Below are positions 44,624-55,356 of a DNA stretch of 64,000 nt, one piece after another. Each line of letters starts with the position of its first letter. Position 1 is the first letter of the stretch. Source of the DNA: Apoda limacodes (taxonomy: Eukaryota > Arthropoda > Insecta > Lepidoptera > Limacodidae); contig OX291557.1 of NCBI GenBank assembly GCA_946406115.1, positions 466,501-530,500 of the forward strand, given 5' to 3'. Both the position numbers and the translations under genes were made by a program. The notes below the pieces were generated by a model. That model saw nothing but the letters and a program-made list of their open reading frames with translations, made no database searches and had not been told where the DNA came from.

Positions 44624-44808
44624 ATAAGTTTTTAAATTTACGCGTTCCATTACTAATTCAAAAATAATAAAACGGGATTAAACGCGTCATTTGGCAAATT
44701 CTAATAGTCTACCCGTGACCAAGGCTGGTGTAACCCAGCCGAAACGTCGGGAAAAAGGTATTTTGCCAAATGACGCGTATAATCCCGTTTATTTATTTTT
44801 AAATTAGT
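44624..44808 (+). ncRNA. Palindromic insertion with hammerhead-like core
   Basis: Flanked by direct repeats ACGCGTTATGTTAT (44610-44623, 44809-44822), a likely target duplication. Arms 44640-44698 and 44762-44813 are inverted copies; the inner 16 bp (CGCGTCATTTGGCAAA) is perfect. Between them: box GTGACCA (44715-44721), stem GGCTGG/CCAGCC (44723-44728, 44735-44740), GAAA (44741-44744), then ACGTC. This matches a type I hammerhead with a 2-bp stem III (AC/GT), except that positions 3 and 8, normally a C-G pair, are G and C. Stem I would be CCC/GGG (44712-44714, 44749-44751) plus the arms. Whether it cleaves is unknown. Confidence 0.55.
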
Positions 44809-44949
44809 ACGCGTTATGTTATTATTAATGTATATGTATTCATGTACTAATGTTTTCTATATAGTTTACAAATAGAACTATGAGGCATATTTAAAACGCA
44901 GCCAATTAGCTATTTTTGAATCTTACGACGTTGTACTATGACATTCATT

Positions 44950-45596
44950 CGGAAACTCTCTATTTTCGCTCTTTATGAATGACCTCCCATCTTCAGTTAC
45001 CGAAGGCCTGACGGTGCTGTTCGCCGATGACACAACAGTTGGTGGTGAGTGCACGCACGTACGAACAGCTCGAAAACAAGATAGCAAACGCGTGCGCTCA
45101 GCTCAACGCGTGGTTCTCGGCAAACGGCCTCGTCCTCAATGTCACAAAGTATAATGTTATGATATTCTCGACAGGAAACCCCACTTTAACTCCACAAGTA
45201 CAGAGTCCGATGCCACAATGCGAGTCCTGTAGATTTCTCGGGTTTACCATAGACCATAGACTAAACTGGAAACACCATGTGTCAACGTTGTGTGAAAAGC
45301 TGAGTAGTGCAGTATTTGCACTACGAAAGCTGAAACCACTCGTGTCTGACGTTGCACTACTACAAATATATTTTGCCTACTTTCATTCCCTTCTGTCATA
45401 TGGCATTATTCTATGGGGCAACTCGACAGACTCCAATCGAGTGTTAATTATACAAAAGAGAGCTCTTCGCACACTGGCGGGTGTAAAACCTCGCCATTCA
45501 TGTAGAGAACTATTTAAAAAATATGGTATAATGACACATTATTCTCAATATGTGTTTGATATTATAATGTACACTCGACGTAACATAAACACGTAA
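44950..45596 (+). pseudogene. LINE RT fragment (C-terminal)
   Basis: + strand: LFMNDLPSSVTEGLTVLFADD from 44965 (FADD catalytic pair), then a frameshift to the 189-residue frame at 45027. That frame has NAWFSANGLVLNVTKYNVMIF, FLGFTIDHRLNWKHHV and RALRTLAGVKPRHSCRELFKK. Truncated upstream of the catalytic loop. Its end at 45596 abuts the next LINE with no spacer. Confidence 0.8.
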
Positions 45597-45602
45597 CCAA
45601 AA

Positions 45603-46121
45603 TCGAGAAATACAGTCATACATCGAATCCGTTTCTAATAAATATGATGATATTAAATAACAAGTGGATAGCCTTCAATCTACTCAAAATGCGACTCAAA
45701 CACAGTTACAGACCCTAGACAAAGAAGACAAAGTAAATTACTTAGAACGTAGCCTCCGTGCCAGCTCAATTGAAATACGTAACATTCCTTACTCTCAGCC
45801 TGAAACAAAGGAACACCTCATAAACCTAGTTCAGTACCTGGGCTCTTCAATCAACTCACCAATCACACCAAGTGATGTTAAGGATATTTTTCGTGTAAGT
45901 AAGAGCTCTTCGGCCTCAAAGCCAGTAATAGTCGAATTTGTTAGTGTCCTGACAAAAAATAAGGTGTTAAGCAGTGTTAAAAACTTTAATAAAGAAAATT
46001 CTACTAGACTGAACACTACTCACATAGGCCTAAAGGATAATGTAAGTCCAATTTACGTATCAGAAAATCTTACTCCAAAACATCGACGACTCCACTACCT
46101 GGCCAAGACCTTCGCTAAATG
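45603..46121 (+). pseudogene. LINE ORF1, C-terminal part
   Basis: From about 45603 the text IESVSNKYDDIK meets a stop near 45660, and the frame from 45664 continues with a coiled coil (DSLQSTQNATQTQLQTLDKE), EIRNIPYSQPETKEHLINLV, VKDIFRVSKSSS and YVSENLTPKHRRLHYLAKTF. This matches the RNA-binding ORF1 type found in many insect LINEs. The N-terminal part, which may have carried a zinc finger, is missing by truncation. Confidence 0.7.
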
Positions 46122-46746
46122 AAACGATTATTCACATTGCTGGGTGTCGAGAAGCCGTGTCTACCTACGCCAACATGATGACTCACCCCAAATACCTATC
46201 CACTGTGAAGAAGATTTGACAAAGCTGCTAGTGAAACAATGACTATTTTTTACTGTTTCAGAAAATTTTAATATCATATTGTTACCTATTTTAATTTTGT
46301 TCATTCCTAATCCTTTGGAGAAAACTGTTATTTACCTTACTTTTAAATTTCATTATTGTATTCTATGTTACTAATTATATAATAAATAAATAATATAGTT
46401 ATAACGAGTCTATTGACTCATTTAGTTAATGGTCTCTTTTGCGCTGCCTTTATAATCACAACGCACTTCATATACACACAACAACCAGTATATACCACAC
46501 ACACACCACAAACAATCCTACTCAAAACTCTTATATATGTCAAATATCTAAGCCCTCTTAACAAACAAGCTTTGCCCTGGAACAAAAAATCCGTTAACAC
46601 ACGATCTACGACCACAAAGATTCAAATTTGCTGCTATTTAATACATTAAAAATTACTAATACATTTAAAAGTTTTTAAAATAGTATACAAATATAGGTAT
46701 ACTTATTGTCTCGGCTTCTTAGCCCATAATTTTCTTATAAATACAA
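46122..46746 (+). other. Gap between ORF1 and endonuclease of the 45.6-kb LINE
   Basis: Roughly 600 bp with short frames only. It includes AWNKKSVNTRS-type text near 46580 of no clear meaning and an AT-rich stretch. Confidence 0.45.
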
Positions 46747-47322
46747 ATGGCTAATTTACAAAATGTAATAAGCGACATTGATAATGTCGGCAAATTTGAA
46801 TCGGTTTTATATACCCCAGAGCAATGCTCTAGTTACCTAGACTCCTGTATCGCTTCTTTAAAAATTTTGCATATGAATATACGTAGTATTAATCGTAATT
46901 TTAACGAGCTACAAATTCTTTTACAAAGATTAGGTATAGAATGCGACGTCATGATCTTATCAGAATGCTGGCTGAGTAAAACGAATGCCTTGCCTGCACT
47001 CACTGGTTATGACTCTAAATTTTCAACCTACTCCGACCATAACGACGGTGTTGCCGTGTATGCAAGAAATAATCTTGCTTTCACTATATCAGAGCCTACA
47101 TTTTCAGACGCTAACTGCCTGGTCTGTAAACTAAATGATGAATTTGCCATCGTTGCCATATATCGGTCACCCTCGTGTAGAAACACTGACAATTTTATTA
47201 ATAGTATCAGCGATACCTTAAAAACACAAAAACACTGTCTCACTTTAAAACTAGTTCTGATAGGCAATATAAACATTAATATAACCCACGACAACATGGA
47301 TTCCTCACGGATGAGTATCTAA
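46747..47322 (+). pseudogene. LINE endonuclease, catalytic Asp changed
   Basis: 191 codons from MANLQNVISDID: LKILHMNIRSINRNFNELQ (catalytic N), CDVMILSECWL (Glu), VAIYRSPSCRN, then VLIGNININI, where the conserved GDxN reads GNIN, so the catalytic aspartate is lost. The frame ends at 47322 with a stop. The downstream RT frame starts at 47343 with GENCLDHVM and DHSPVLF; the DH motif shows the endonuclease C-terminus is carried there. Confidence 0.8.
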
Positions 47323-47342
47323 ATGTTACAGCCGCACATGAA

Positions 47343-49715
47343 ATGTTGCCAGCCCACTTACATCCGACACGAGGTGAAAATTGTCTAGATCATGTGATGC
47401 TAAAATCCAAATATGACGCAGTGACCCTTGTCTTGGATTTTCAGATCACAGATCATTCCCCGGTATTATTTTGCTCCTACACTAAGCCCACAGGAACCAT
47501 CACACACAGAACTCATCATAAAGTTGACCTTTCTGCTGTAATTACGGAAATTGAAAACACTGACTTTTCTAATATCATGTGTAACTACAATGCTGAACTT
47601 GCTGCCCAAGACTTAGTTAATACTGTGTCTAATATTGTCAAATCTTGCTCCCGTACTATAAATTTATCGTCGAGGCGCTGCATCACTAAACCCTGGATAA
47701 CTCCAGGACTCTTAAGATGCATTAGACATCGGGATAAGCTGCACAAGCTCTACAAGCTATCACCTTATGATGTTTTAACTAAAATAACCTATACTAGATA
47801 CCGTAACTTTTGTAATGACTTACTTCGAAAGCTTAAATCTCCATACGAACGTGAACAATTTCTTTTAGCCAAAAATAATCCAAAAGCTACCTGGAACGCT
47901 ATCAAACGAGTTGCCGGATTAAACAGTTCTCCGTCTTACCCAATTGACCTCATTACTGATATAAACAACCCAACTTACTCAGTCAACAATGTTAATAATC
48001 ATTTTTCAGATATTGGCGATAAACTAGCCTCTAATATGTTGACTTCAACACAAACACACAATACAGACCTTCTTCAACGACCTGTAGACTATACCTCCTT
48101 TTTTCCTGTAGCCAACTCTCTAGCTTTAATACCTGTCGATGACTCTGAAATCAACACCTTCATTCTAGAACTTCGTGACTACAGTGCGGTTGGCTATGAT
48201 AGTATATCCCCTGAATTACTTAAGCACACCAGACATATTCTAACACCACTCCTCACCTATGTTTTTAAGTTGTGTATTTCCAGTGGTTGCTTCCCCAAAG
48301 TTTTTAAGAAAGCTTTAGTTTACCCTATATTCAAGAGTGGAGAAAAAAAAGATGTCAATATCTATAGACCCATTTCAGTTCTATCATGTTTATCTAAAGT
48401 TTTTGAAAAGATCTTAAATAAAAGACTGATTAACTTTTTAGAAAAACATAATCTTCTTGGTGAAAATCAGTTTGGCTTTCGACGCGGATTATCAACCGAA
48501 GGAGCAGTTCTTACCCTCACAAATCACATTTCTCAGAAACTTGACAGCCGTGTCAAATGTCTTGGTATCTTCTTAGACCTATCTAAGGCCTTTGACACGG
48601 TGTCGATTCCAGCACTCCTTACTAAACTTCACAACATCGGTGTGAGAGGCCACGCTCTTTCGTTGTTCCAAAGTTACCTTACAGGACGATACCAAAGTGT
48701 TAAGATAGGTAACTGGATTAGTAACGAAAAAACTCTAAATTATGGTGTACCCCATGGTAGCGTACTTGGTCCCACCCTTTTTCGTATTTACGCGAATGGG
48801 CTGTGTCAACTATCTGTAAAAAACTGCAAATTACTTACCTATGCCGATGACACAGCACTTATTGTAGACGATAAATCGTGGAACGAGGTTCGCCATACTG
48901 CTGAAAGCGCTCTCCGTAAGATTAAACTCTAGCTAGACAGTAACTTGTTAACACTTAACGCATCTAAGTCTCAATTTGTCACGTTTTCCTTAAAGTCTAA
49001 TCTTCAGCCATCTCTAGACTCGTTTCATATTAAGGTTCACTCTTGCAACATATTGCCCACTGATACTAGATCCTGTAACTGCCCTCAGCTGATTCGAGGA
49101 TCCCACGTTCGGTACTTGGGGATACATATTGACTCTAGGCTTAACTGGAGTCATCACATAGCCTTTATAACCAGCAGAGTGAGAAAACTCATCTATATCT
49201 TTAAGAAATTAAGAACATCTGCAAACTTACATCTCCTTAAAACAGTGTATTTTTCTTTAGCGCAATCCGTTATTGCCTACTGCATCACGGCCTGGGGAGG
49301 TGCTGCTAAAACCTTAATGTTACGTTTAGAGCGGGCACAAAGAGCTATATTAAAAGTAATGCTCAACAAACCTATGAGATATCCGACCTCATAATTATAC
49401 TCTGACTGCGAACTGCTTACTGTGAGACAACTGTATATCCTGCTAGTTATCTTGCGCAAGCATCGGTCCATCTCGTATCAGTCATTACCACCCTCAGAAA
49501 CATTAAGGCGAAAAACAAGAAAAATTTTACACATAGAACCTTATAAGACAACCTTTACCCAAAAACAGTATACATTCCTAAGCACAAACTTGTACAATAA
49601 AGCAAATAAAATCCTATCCATTTATAAATGTTCCAAATTTGAATGTAAACGTTTATTAACTTCTTGGTTATTGAATCTGAGCTACTTTGAAACTGAACAA
49701 TTAATTAAGCCATAA
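47343..49715 (+). pseudogene. LINE reverse transcriptase, near-intact
   Basis: 529 open codons to 48932 (TAG), then 48945-49394 and 49422-49715 continue the C-terminus. Motifs: RPISVLSCLSKVFEKILN, QFGFRRGLSTEGAVLTL, LGIFLDLSKAFDTV (motif A Asp), NYGVPHGSVLGPTLF (usual GVPQGS has H for Q) and LTYADDTALI (YADD kept). The stop at 48932 replaces a Gln/Trp-like position just before SNLLTLNASKS. Two breaks only. Confidence 0.85.
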
Positions 49716-50039
49716 AACTTACGTGCGTCCATACTTCCTTATATTATTACTTCTATTAACCAACGATCTTACTAAATCTTATGACATATATCACATACCT
49801 ACACACTTTCATACATGCTCTCACACTTACACACAGGCAAGCAAGATATCCAATATTTATTACTCCTCAACACCAATTGAGATACATTTATTTAATAATA
49901 GTTTTACCATGTCTGCACACCCAACCCTTTACTCTTTGCCCTGTCAAAAGTTGACTCCCATAACACAGGATTACCTAGCTTGGGAGTCAGAAGTCCCTCT
50001 ATGTACCTAAAATTATATCCCCTGTATGCATGTGCATGT

Positions 50040-50130
50040 TTGTGTGTGTATGTGTGTATATTTATATATATATATACATGTGTATGTGTGCGTGTATATG
50101 TATGCATGGATGGATATGTATATGTATGCA
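50040..50130. repeat. TG/TA-rich low-complexity tract
   Basis: Runs of GTGTGTATG and TATATATATA at the 3' UTR of the preceding LINE. Confidence 0.85.
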
Positions 50131-50370
50131 TATGGGTATTGAAATATAATAACAATACATGTATAGGTACATTAAATATTATTGTGATAGATATTATTAC
50201 TAAAACTGTATATTAATTCATAATATGTCTCTAGAATGTGATCTACATAATAACTGAATGCTTGAATATTATTATGCTTCTACTAATGTACCTGCTTGTA
50301 TTGTCTTTCTTCTTGTACGCTGTCATTTTTTAACTGGTGAATAAATTTTTATTTTTTTTAATTAGTCACA

Positions 50371-51989
50371 AAAATGACTGCTTAAATTTAAGTGTCCAAT
50401 GGAAAGGTCCATTCCACTTTACTCACTAATGTACAGACAAACAATAGAGCGACGACCGACCTTTCGGCCGAGCTCCCCGAATACAAAAGCCTAAGTAGGG
50501 GCTGCAGGTAGACGAACACTCATGACCATACTGAGAAGAACACCTTCCTAACCATTTAATTAAAAAAAACTTAAACATCTACCGGTAGGTATTTTTAGTA
50601 TGTTACAAACGAAAACATCATACTTTTTTCTTGACACAAGATAGTACGTATAACACAAAATCTTAATCATGTGGTCAGTTAGTAATTATAGGTTTCACTG
50701 TTCAAAAACTGTCTTAAATGTGTCCAAATGTGATACATTATAAAAGTGACAAATCTACAAGTAAGTTATATTTTTCAATGAGAAAAAGTGTATCAAATGG
50801 TAAATAATGTCATTTCAAAAATTGAATTATGTACATTATGCAACATCTCTACTCTTTTCGTTAATTAACGACGACCCTTATTTTGACTCAGAGTGTGGAC
50901 CATACCAAGTTAATGACCACTAACTAATTATTCATTAGCCTTAAGTTAGTGAAGCTTTCTGAGTGCGGCCGTAAGACTCGTAAATGACCTTGTGAGAAAT
51001 TATAACGGTTAATAACTTTTTGACGTGACAACGTCTTATAAATTGGTTTGCCGGGTGACACTTCAAGAAACTGCGTTACGCTCCGCTCACGTTATGCGCT
51101 CACAATGAGAGCGAGTGAGAGGCACGCGCCCGCCTAAGAGCGAGAGAGACAGACATAAAATCATTGTCACGTAAAACTTTCGCCCGTATACCGACTTTAC
51201 AGGCAACCAGTTTTTTTCTAGTGCTGACCAAATCATCAAACTAACTGACCTTTTATGACCTTTTAATGACCTTTTGAATGATATAATTGGTTATACGAAA
51301 TTCCATATATGAGGTGCTAAGATCCCGTAGCCCAAATAATATCACTTAATAAACTGTTCAAGTTACCAGGATTATATAATTAGAGAGGAGAATGTATTCT
51401 CATACACCGTAGCACTGTGCCTAGTTTCGTAGCGCGTAACAAGAGGGTAGCACTAGGTGTGCGTAGTTACGTCGGTCGTCGTGTAGTAGCCTACTGGCGG
51501 CGACTACAACCACTACTTTACTTATGCAGTTCTGGTACTTTGCACTATTATTTATTTGATTTTATTTTTATTTTTAAATGAATTAAAAATATATTTATAA
51601 TAGAAATAATAACAAAATACACATCTACACTTAATCACGTCCAGGGGGAAGGGAAAATACTGAAATACATAGGCCGCGGCACCTCAGTCTAGCGGTGAGC
51701 GTAACGTGGAGGGGGTGTTTGCGCATGAGTACTGTCGCGCAAGTAATATTTATAAATTTATGATAACAAATATTTTTGTTATAATCTTTTATGTATTAAT
51801 TATAAAAATATAATAATCATTAGAAAAACGCGATAAAAAAATTAGACCGCAGCGGGAATATTTTTTTTTATTAATTATAAGTTTTTACTTCTAGGTGACC
51901 TTCCACCCTATTTGTATGTTAATCACCTCATACGACAGCTCAATGAAAATATGTGCAATAAAAAACTACCGGTTCGGAATGATTTACTA
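50371..51989. other. Unassigned non-coding stretch
   Basis: About 1.6 kb with no protein-coding sequence recognised. Parts are distinctive: GCGTTACGCTCCGCTCACG and GCGCTCACAATGAGAGCGAG near 51070-51120, a TGACCTTTTATGACC repeat near 51245, and a GTAGC-rich patch near 51400-51530. They may be a non-coding TE family, but I cannot name it. Confidence 0.5.
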
Positions 51990-52475
51990 CCCAGAAGAAC
52001 TGGCAAGAAACTCAGCAGTTAATCTTTTATATTTTTTCAACTTCATACTAAAATACAATATAGCCTTATAACATAATATAATATACAATGTTTTAATTTA
52101 AAAAAAAAATTTAAATGCACCAATACCAATACAAATTAATAAGTTCTAATTCTGCCAAGCAAATTAATCGTTAATGTATTCATCAACGTTGTAATAGCTT
52201 CTTTCATTCAACTTTCTTTGACATATATTTTAAATTTACTTGAAGATAAATTGACTACATGATCTGGAATTTATTGTAAAAATATTTACATTGTATTGCA
52301 AAAGGGTTATGTACCTTCTGAAGACGACATTTTGGAAATACCAATTTATCCTAATTCCTTGTATTAACACTGTTTAGGTCACTAATTTTAGCAAATAAGT
52401 GATAACTTTTGTTAAGATATATTGGCAAGGAACAGTCAAAATATCAATTTCCCTAAATAGTTCCCTAAGAGAAAT
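51990..52475 (-). mobile_element. LINE 3' fragment
   Basis: On - from 52475: RISLRELFREIDILTVPCQYI, then degenerate text and RKLNERSYYNVDEYIND near 52190, matching the C-terminal tail of the 17.8 and 40 kb family. Its 3' UTR holds GAGTTTCTTGCC then GTTCTTCTG (about 52018-51990). 5'-truncated at 52475, exactly where a transposase relic begins. Confidence 0.75.
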
Positions 52476-52845
52476 TCGAGGTTATAAAACCATTTTCAGA
52501 TCCAGTGTGAACAATGTCAATTTGTTGGCTCTTTGAAATAGATTGTTTTATGTCCTTAGTGGTCCCATCAGTCCAGGCTTTTGGAGTAGAGTGCGAAGAA
52601 TCTACGTAGGATTCATCGGTGTATACAATAGGTTTTATCTCTTGTAGATATTTTTTTATTTAACTTAAATATTTAATTCGTTGTAAACGTATAATGGAAG
52701 ATTCTATTAGTACTTTACGGTTATTTTCAGCCATTTTCCACTTAATAATACGCCTGAGACTTCGTTCTGAGCCTTGAAAGTTCATATCATCCTCTAATTT
52801 TCTTTTCAGCTTTCCAATGGCAGGAAGTTCATATTTTGTTTATGC
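52476..52845 (-). pseudogene. DDE transposase fragment (Tc1-like)
   Basis: On -: RSLRRIIKWKMAENNRKVL (helix-turn-helix region), IRLQRIKYLS, then after a stop QEIKPIVYTDESYVDSS, which has the DE-S-Y signature of a Tc1/mariner-type DDE domain, then AWTDGTTKDIK and QQIDIVHTGSENGF. Truncated on both sides; the right side fuses to a LINE at 52475. Family not identified further. Confidence 0.65.
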
Positions 52846-52970
52846 CAGAATAGTACAGTATTTAATTTAATTTATTGTGATAGTACATATAAACAACTAA
52901 AAGCATTTTTATCGTAAGTATTTAAGGGAATATATTGTTCAGTTAAACAGCTTAGACCAATTTTCTAATA

Positions 52971-53170
52971 GCTATCAAGTTAGATGCGGGCACTACGTGG
53001 GTAGACATTTAATTTTGATCGTTGCCGATTTGTTTCTGGGGGAGCTTGTGCTGACAATGTTGTTTGGTGTTTTTATTTAGCTATTGAGTTAGATGCGGTC
53101 ACTACATAGGTAGCCATTTGTCGTTGTGGATGTATTACTGCTTGTGTTGACAAGGTTGCTGTGTGTTCAA
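52971..53170. repeat. Imperfect tandem duplication, period 109 bp
   Basis: GCTATCAAGTTAGATGCGGG (52971) and GCTATTGAGTTAGATGCGGT (53080) each start a copy with CACTAC, GTAG-C-ATTT, TTGTTGTG-like and GTGTTGACAAG/GTGCTGACAATG segments. It lies just before the transposase at 53163 and may belong to its 5' end. Confidence 0.7.
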
Positions 53171-53978
53171 ATTAAATTTCTTTGCTGAAAATAATATGCA
53201 GGCCAATATTAATATTCAAGAGAGGATGCGTATTGAAGAACTATATAATATGTGTTACAATATATCTCAAATTTGCAATGAGACTCATTTTACCGTAAGT
53301 ATTTGGTTTGATGATAATGTTATATCATATTTTTTAATACCACACTTTTTTGTACGTAAATATCTAAAAAAAAATTAAAATTGGCTATTTGGTTTTAAGT
53401 GGATTACCGTAAAGCGTTGGACCTCGAAGTGGACTCTCGCGGCACATTGATGCGACTCAAAGAAGATTTATGGTGGAACAATGGTTTTATACCCACTGCT
53501 GTGTTTGGGAACATGTTTAACACACATTGTTCGTCGAGCTCTGCATATTGAAGGATTGCATCATAGAAAGCCAGCTAAAAAATAGATTGTTGTTTGAAAG
53601 GGAGTATTTAGATTTTGACTGGGAGCACACCTTATTCACCGATGAGAAGTCGTTTGAATCATCTGAAAACGGGAGGGTTTATTAGTGGCACAGAAATGGA
53701 ATCCGTTATGCAGAACAAAATTTTGTCCCAAATATGGAATCTGGACGGATATCACGTAATATGTGGGGGTGGATGACTGCGGCTGGTCCATAGAAAACCT
53801 ATGGATTTTGATGGTGCAAAGATGGGACATGCGAAATGAAAGAACTACAGAGTCATTAGAGGCTCACTGTGCAGAAATTTGGGACAATATTAGAGAAACA
53901 GATCTGTTCTAATATAGTCGGATCTATGCGGCGGCGCTTGCTTGCTGAAATTGAAAATAATGCAGATTATATTAAATA
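53163..53978 (+). pseudogene. Tc1/mariner-type transposase relic
   Basis: An N-terminal frame (53163-53378) has RMRIEELYNMCYNISQICNE, a helix-turn-helix-like start. From about 53470 the text has SRTLRIEGLHHRKPAKK-like, FEREYLDFDWEHTLFTDEKS (the D of the DDE core), then frame shifts, NMWGWMTAAGP, and IENLWILMVQRWDM (the region around the final Asp/Glu). Many stops. It runs into repeat R at 53979. It is not the same family as the 52.5-kb relic. Confidence 0.75.
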
Positions 53979-54366
53979 GGCGAGTCGGACTCACCCACGA
54001 AGGTTACCATTATCTATAATAGTGGCAAAAAAAACACTTTTTTTGTATCGGAGCCCCCCTTAAATTTTTGTTTTGTATTAATTTAATTATTTATTTTTAA
54101 AGTTACTATATAACTAAATATTCTGTAAATATTTTAAACGTCTACCTGTTGCCGTTATCAATATCGAGCAAAAAAATCACGTTTGTTGTGTGGGAGTCCC
54201 CTTAAATATTTATTTTATTCTGTTTTTTTAGTATTTGTTGTTATACATCAACAGAAATACATCTTCTGTGAAAATTTCAACTGTCTAACTATCACGGTTC
54301 ATGAGATACAGCCGGAGTCTTAGTAATAGGGTTCCGCTAATTACCCTTTGGGTACGGAACCCTAAA
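53979..54366 (+). repeat. Interspersed repeat R, copy 3
   Basis: Starts GGCGAGTCGGACTC, contains CACGTTTGTTGTGTGGGAG and TTTTCAACTGTCTAACTATC, and ends GGTACGGAACCCTAAA. Same internal duplication as copy 2 (TGTTGCCGTTATCAATATCG between two GGAGCCCCCT/GGAGTCCCCT). The first bases are lost into the transposase relic. Confidence 0.85.
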
Positions 54367-55242
54367 AATAAAGTACTATTTCTCTTACAGATTTTTTTAC
54401 ATTTCAATATATCTACGACATAACATATTTTTTTTTACTTTGTTGTTTTTCAAAATATAGCAGTGTTACCGAATGAATGGTGACTTATATTTTTTTTTTA
54501 TTCTTATGGTTAAGTTTCAATTTTCTTTTCATTACGAAAACGAATACTTAAGCTATCACCATAGGAAATATATTATATAGAAAAAAGAGACATTTATCGA
54601 AAACATTATTTATGATTTATAAAATTTTAATAAAAACCATTTTTATTTGATTGCATGTGTTTTAATTCTTGCAAACAAAACAAAAAGTTCCCATACCAAC
54701 TGGTTCTTTTCAGAGAGAACTAGATGTCAAGACATAAAAAAAGTAATCCCTAACAAAAATACTCAATATCGTGATTTGAACCATAGGCTCGCTAATTTAA
54801 GTCGCAGCCCCTATGGATCACACCACCGAGGAGATAACGTTCATTGCGAAATAAACAATACCCATATAGAACAACACTGTAGTTTATACCTAAGTAATTT
54901 GTTAGGTTAAGAAACCAAAAGATATAAGAACGGTTTAAATAAACTGGTTAGTATAAAGAAAACTAAACCTAATTTTTTCGATTTAAGGTTAATATTATTG
55001 ACAGTTCTGATAATGTTAATTTGTGAGTGCGAGATTCAGAAATTGGCTCCACGCAAATTTAACCTTAACACTATGTATGGACTATTGCAAATTACCGTAC
55101 ATATTGGATGCGTAATCGTACAATCTTTCAATGCACGTATAGTCAACTTGAAAAATAGTGTTAAAAGTGGTAACAATTGGCAAAATGTAGTCCAAAAAGT
55201 AAAAGTAAAGTTTGTTTATGTCAATATTATTTTATTTTTTTA
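54367..55242. other. Unassigned stretch
   Basis: AT-rich, 876 bp. Frames at 54647-54910 and 54998-55240 on + are open by chance as far as I can tell; neither shows a motif, and the second runs on into the LINE 3' end at 55243. Confidence 0.45.
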
Positions 55243-55356
55243 TACCAATAAGGTGGCAAACAAGTATACGGTCCGCCTGATCGTAAGCGGTCACCGTGGC
55301 CTATGGACGCTTGTTACACCAGGGGTATCACTCGCGCGTTGCCGATCCTTCAAAAA

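Larger units (their letters stand above)
45597..50370 (+). mobile_element. LINE, about 4.8 kb
   Basis: + strand LINE with ORF1 (45603-46121), endonuclease (46747-47322) and RT (47343-49715), a 3' UTR with CA/TA-rich microsatellite (50040-50130) and an A-rich/T-rich end near 50340-50370. The 5' side begins inside ORF1, so it is truncated there. Only a few lesions interrupt ORF1 and RT. Confidence 0.85.
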
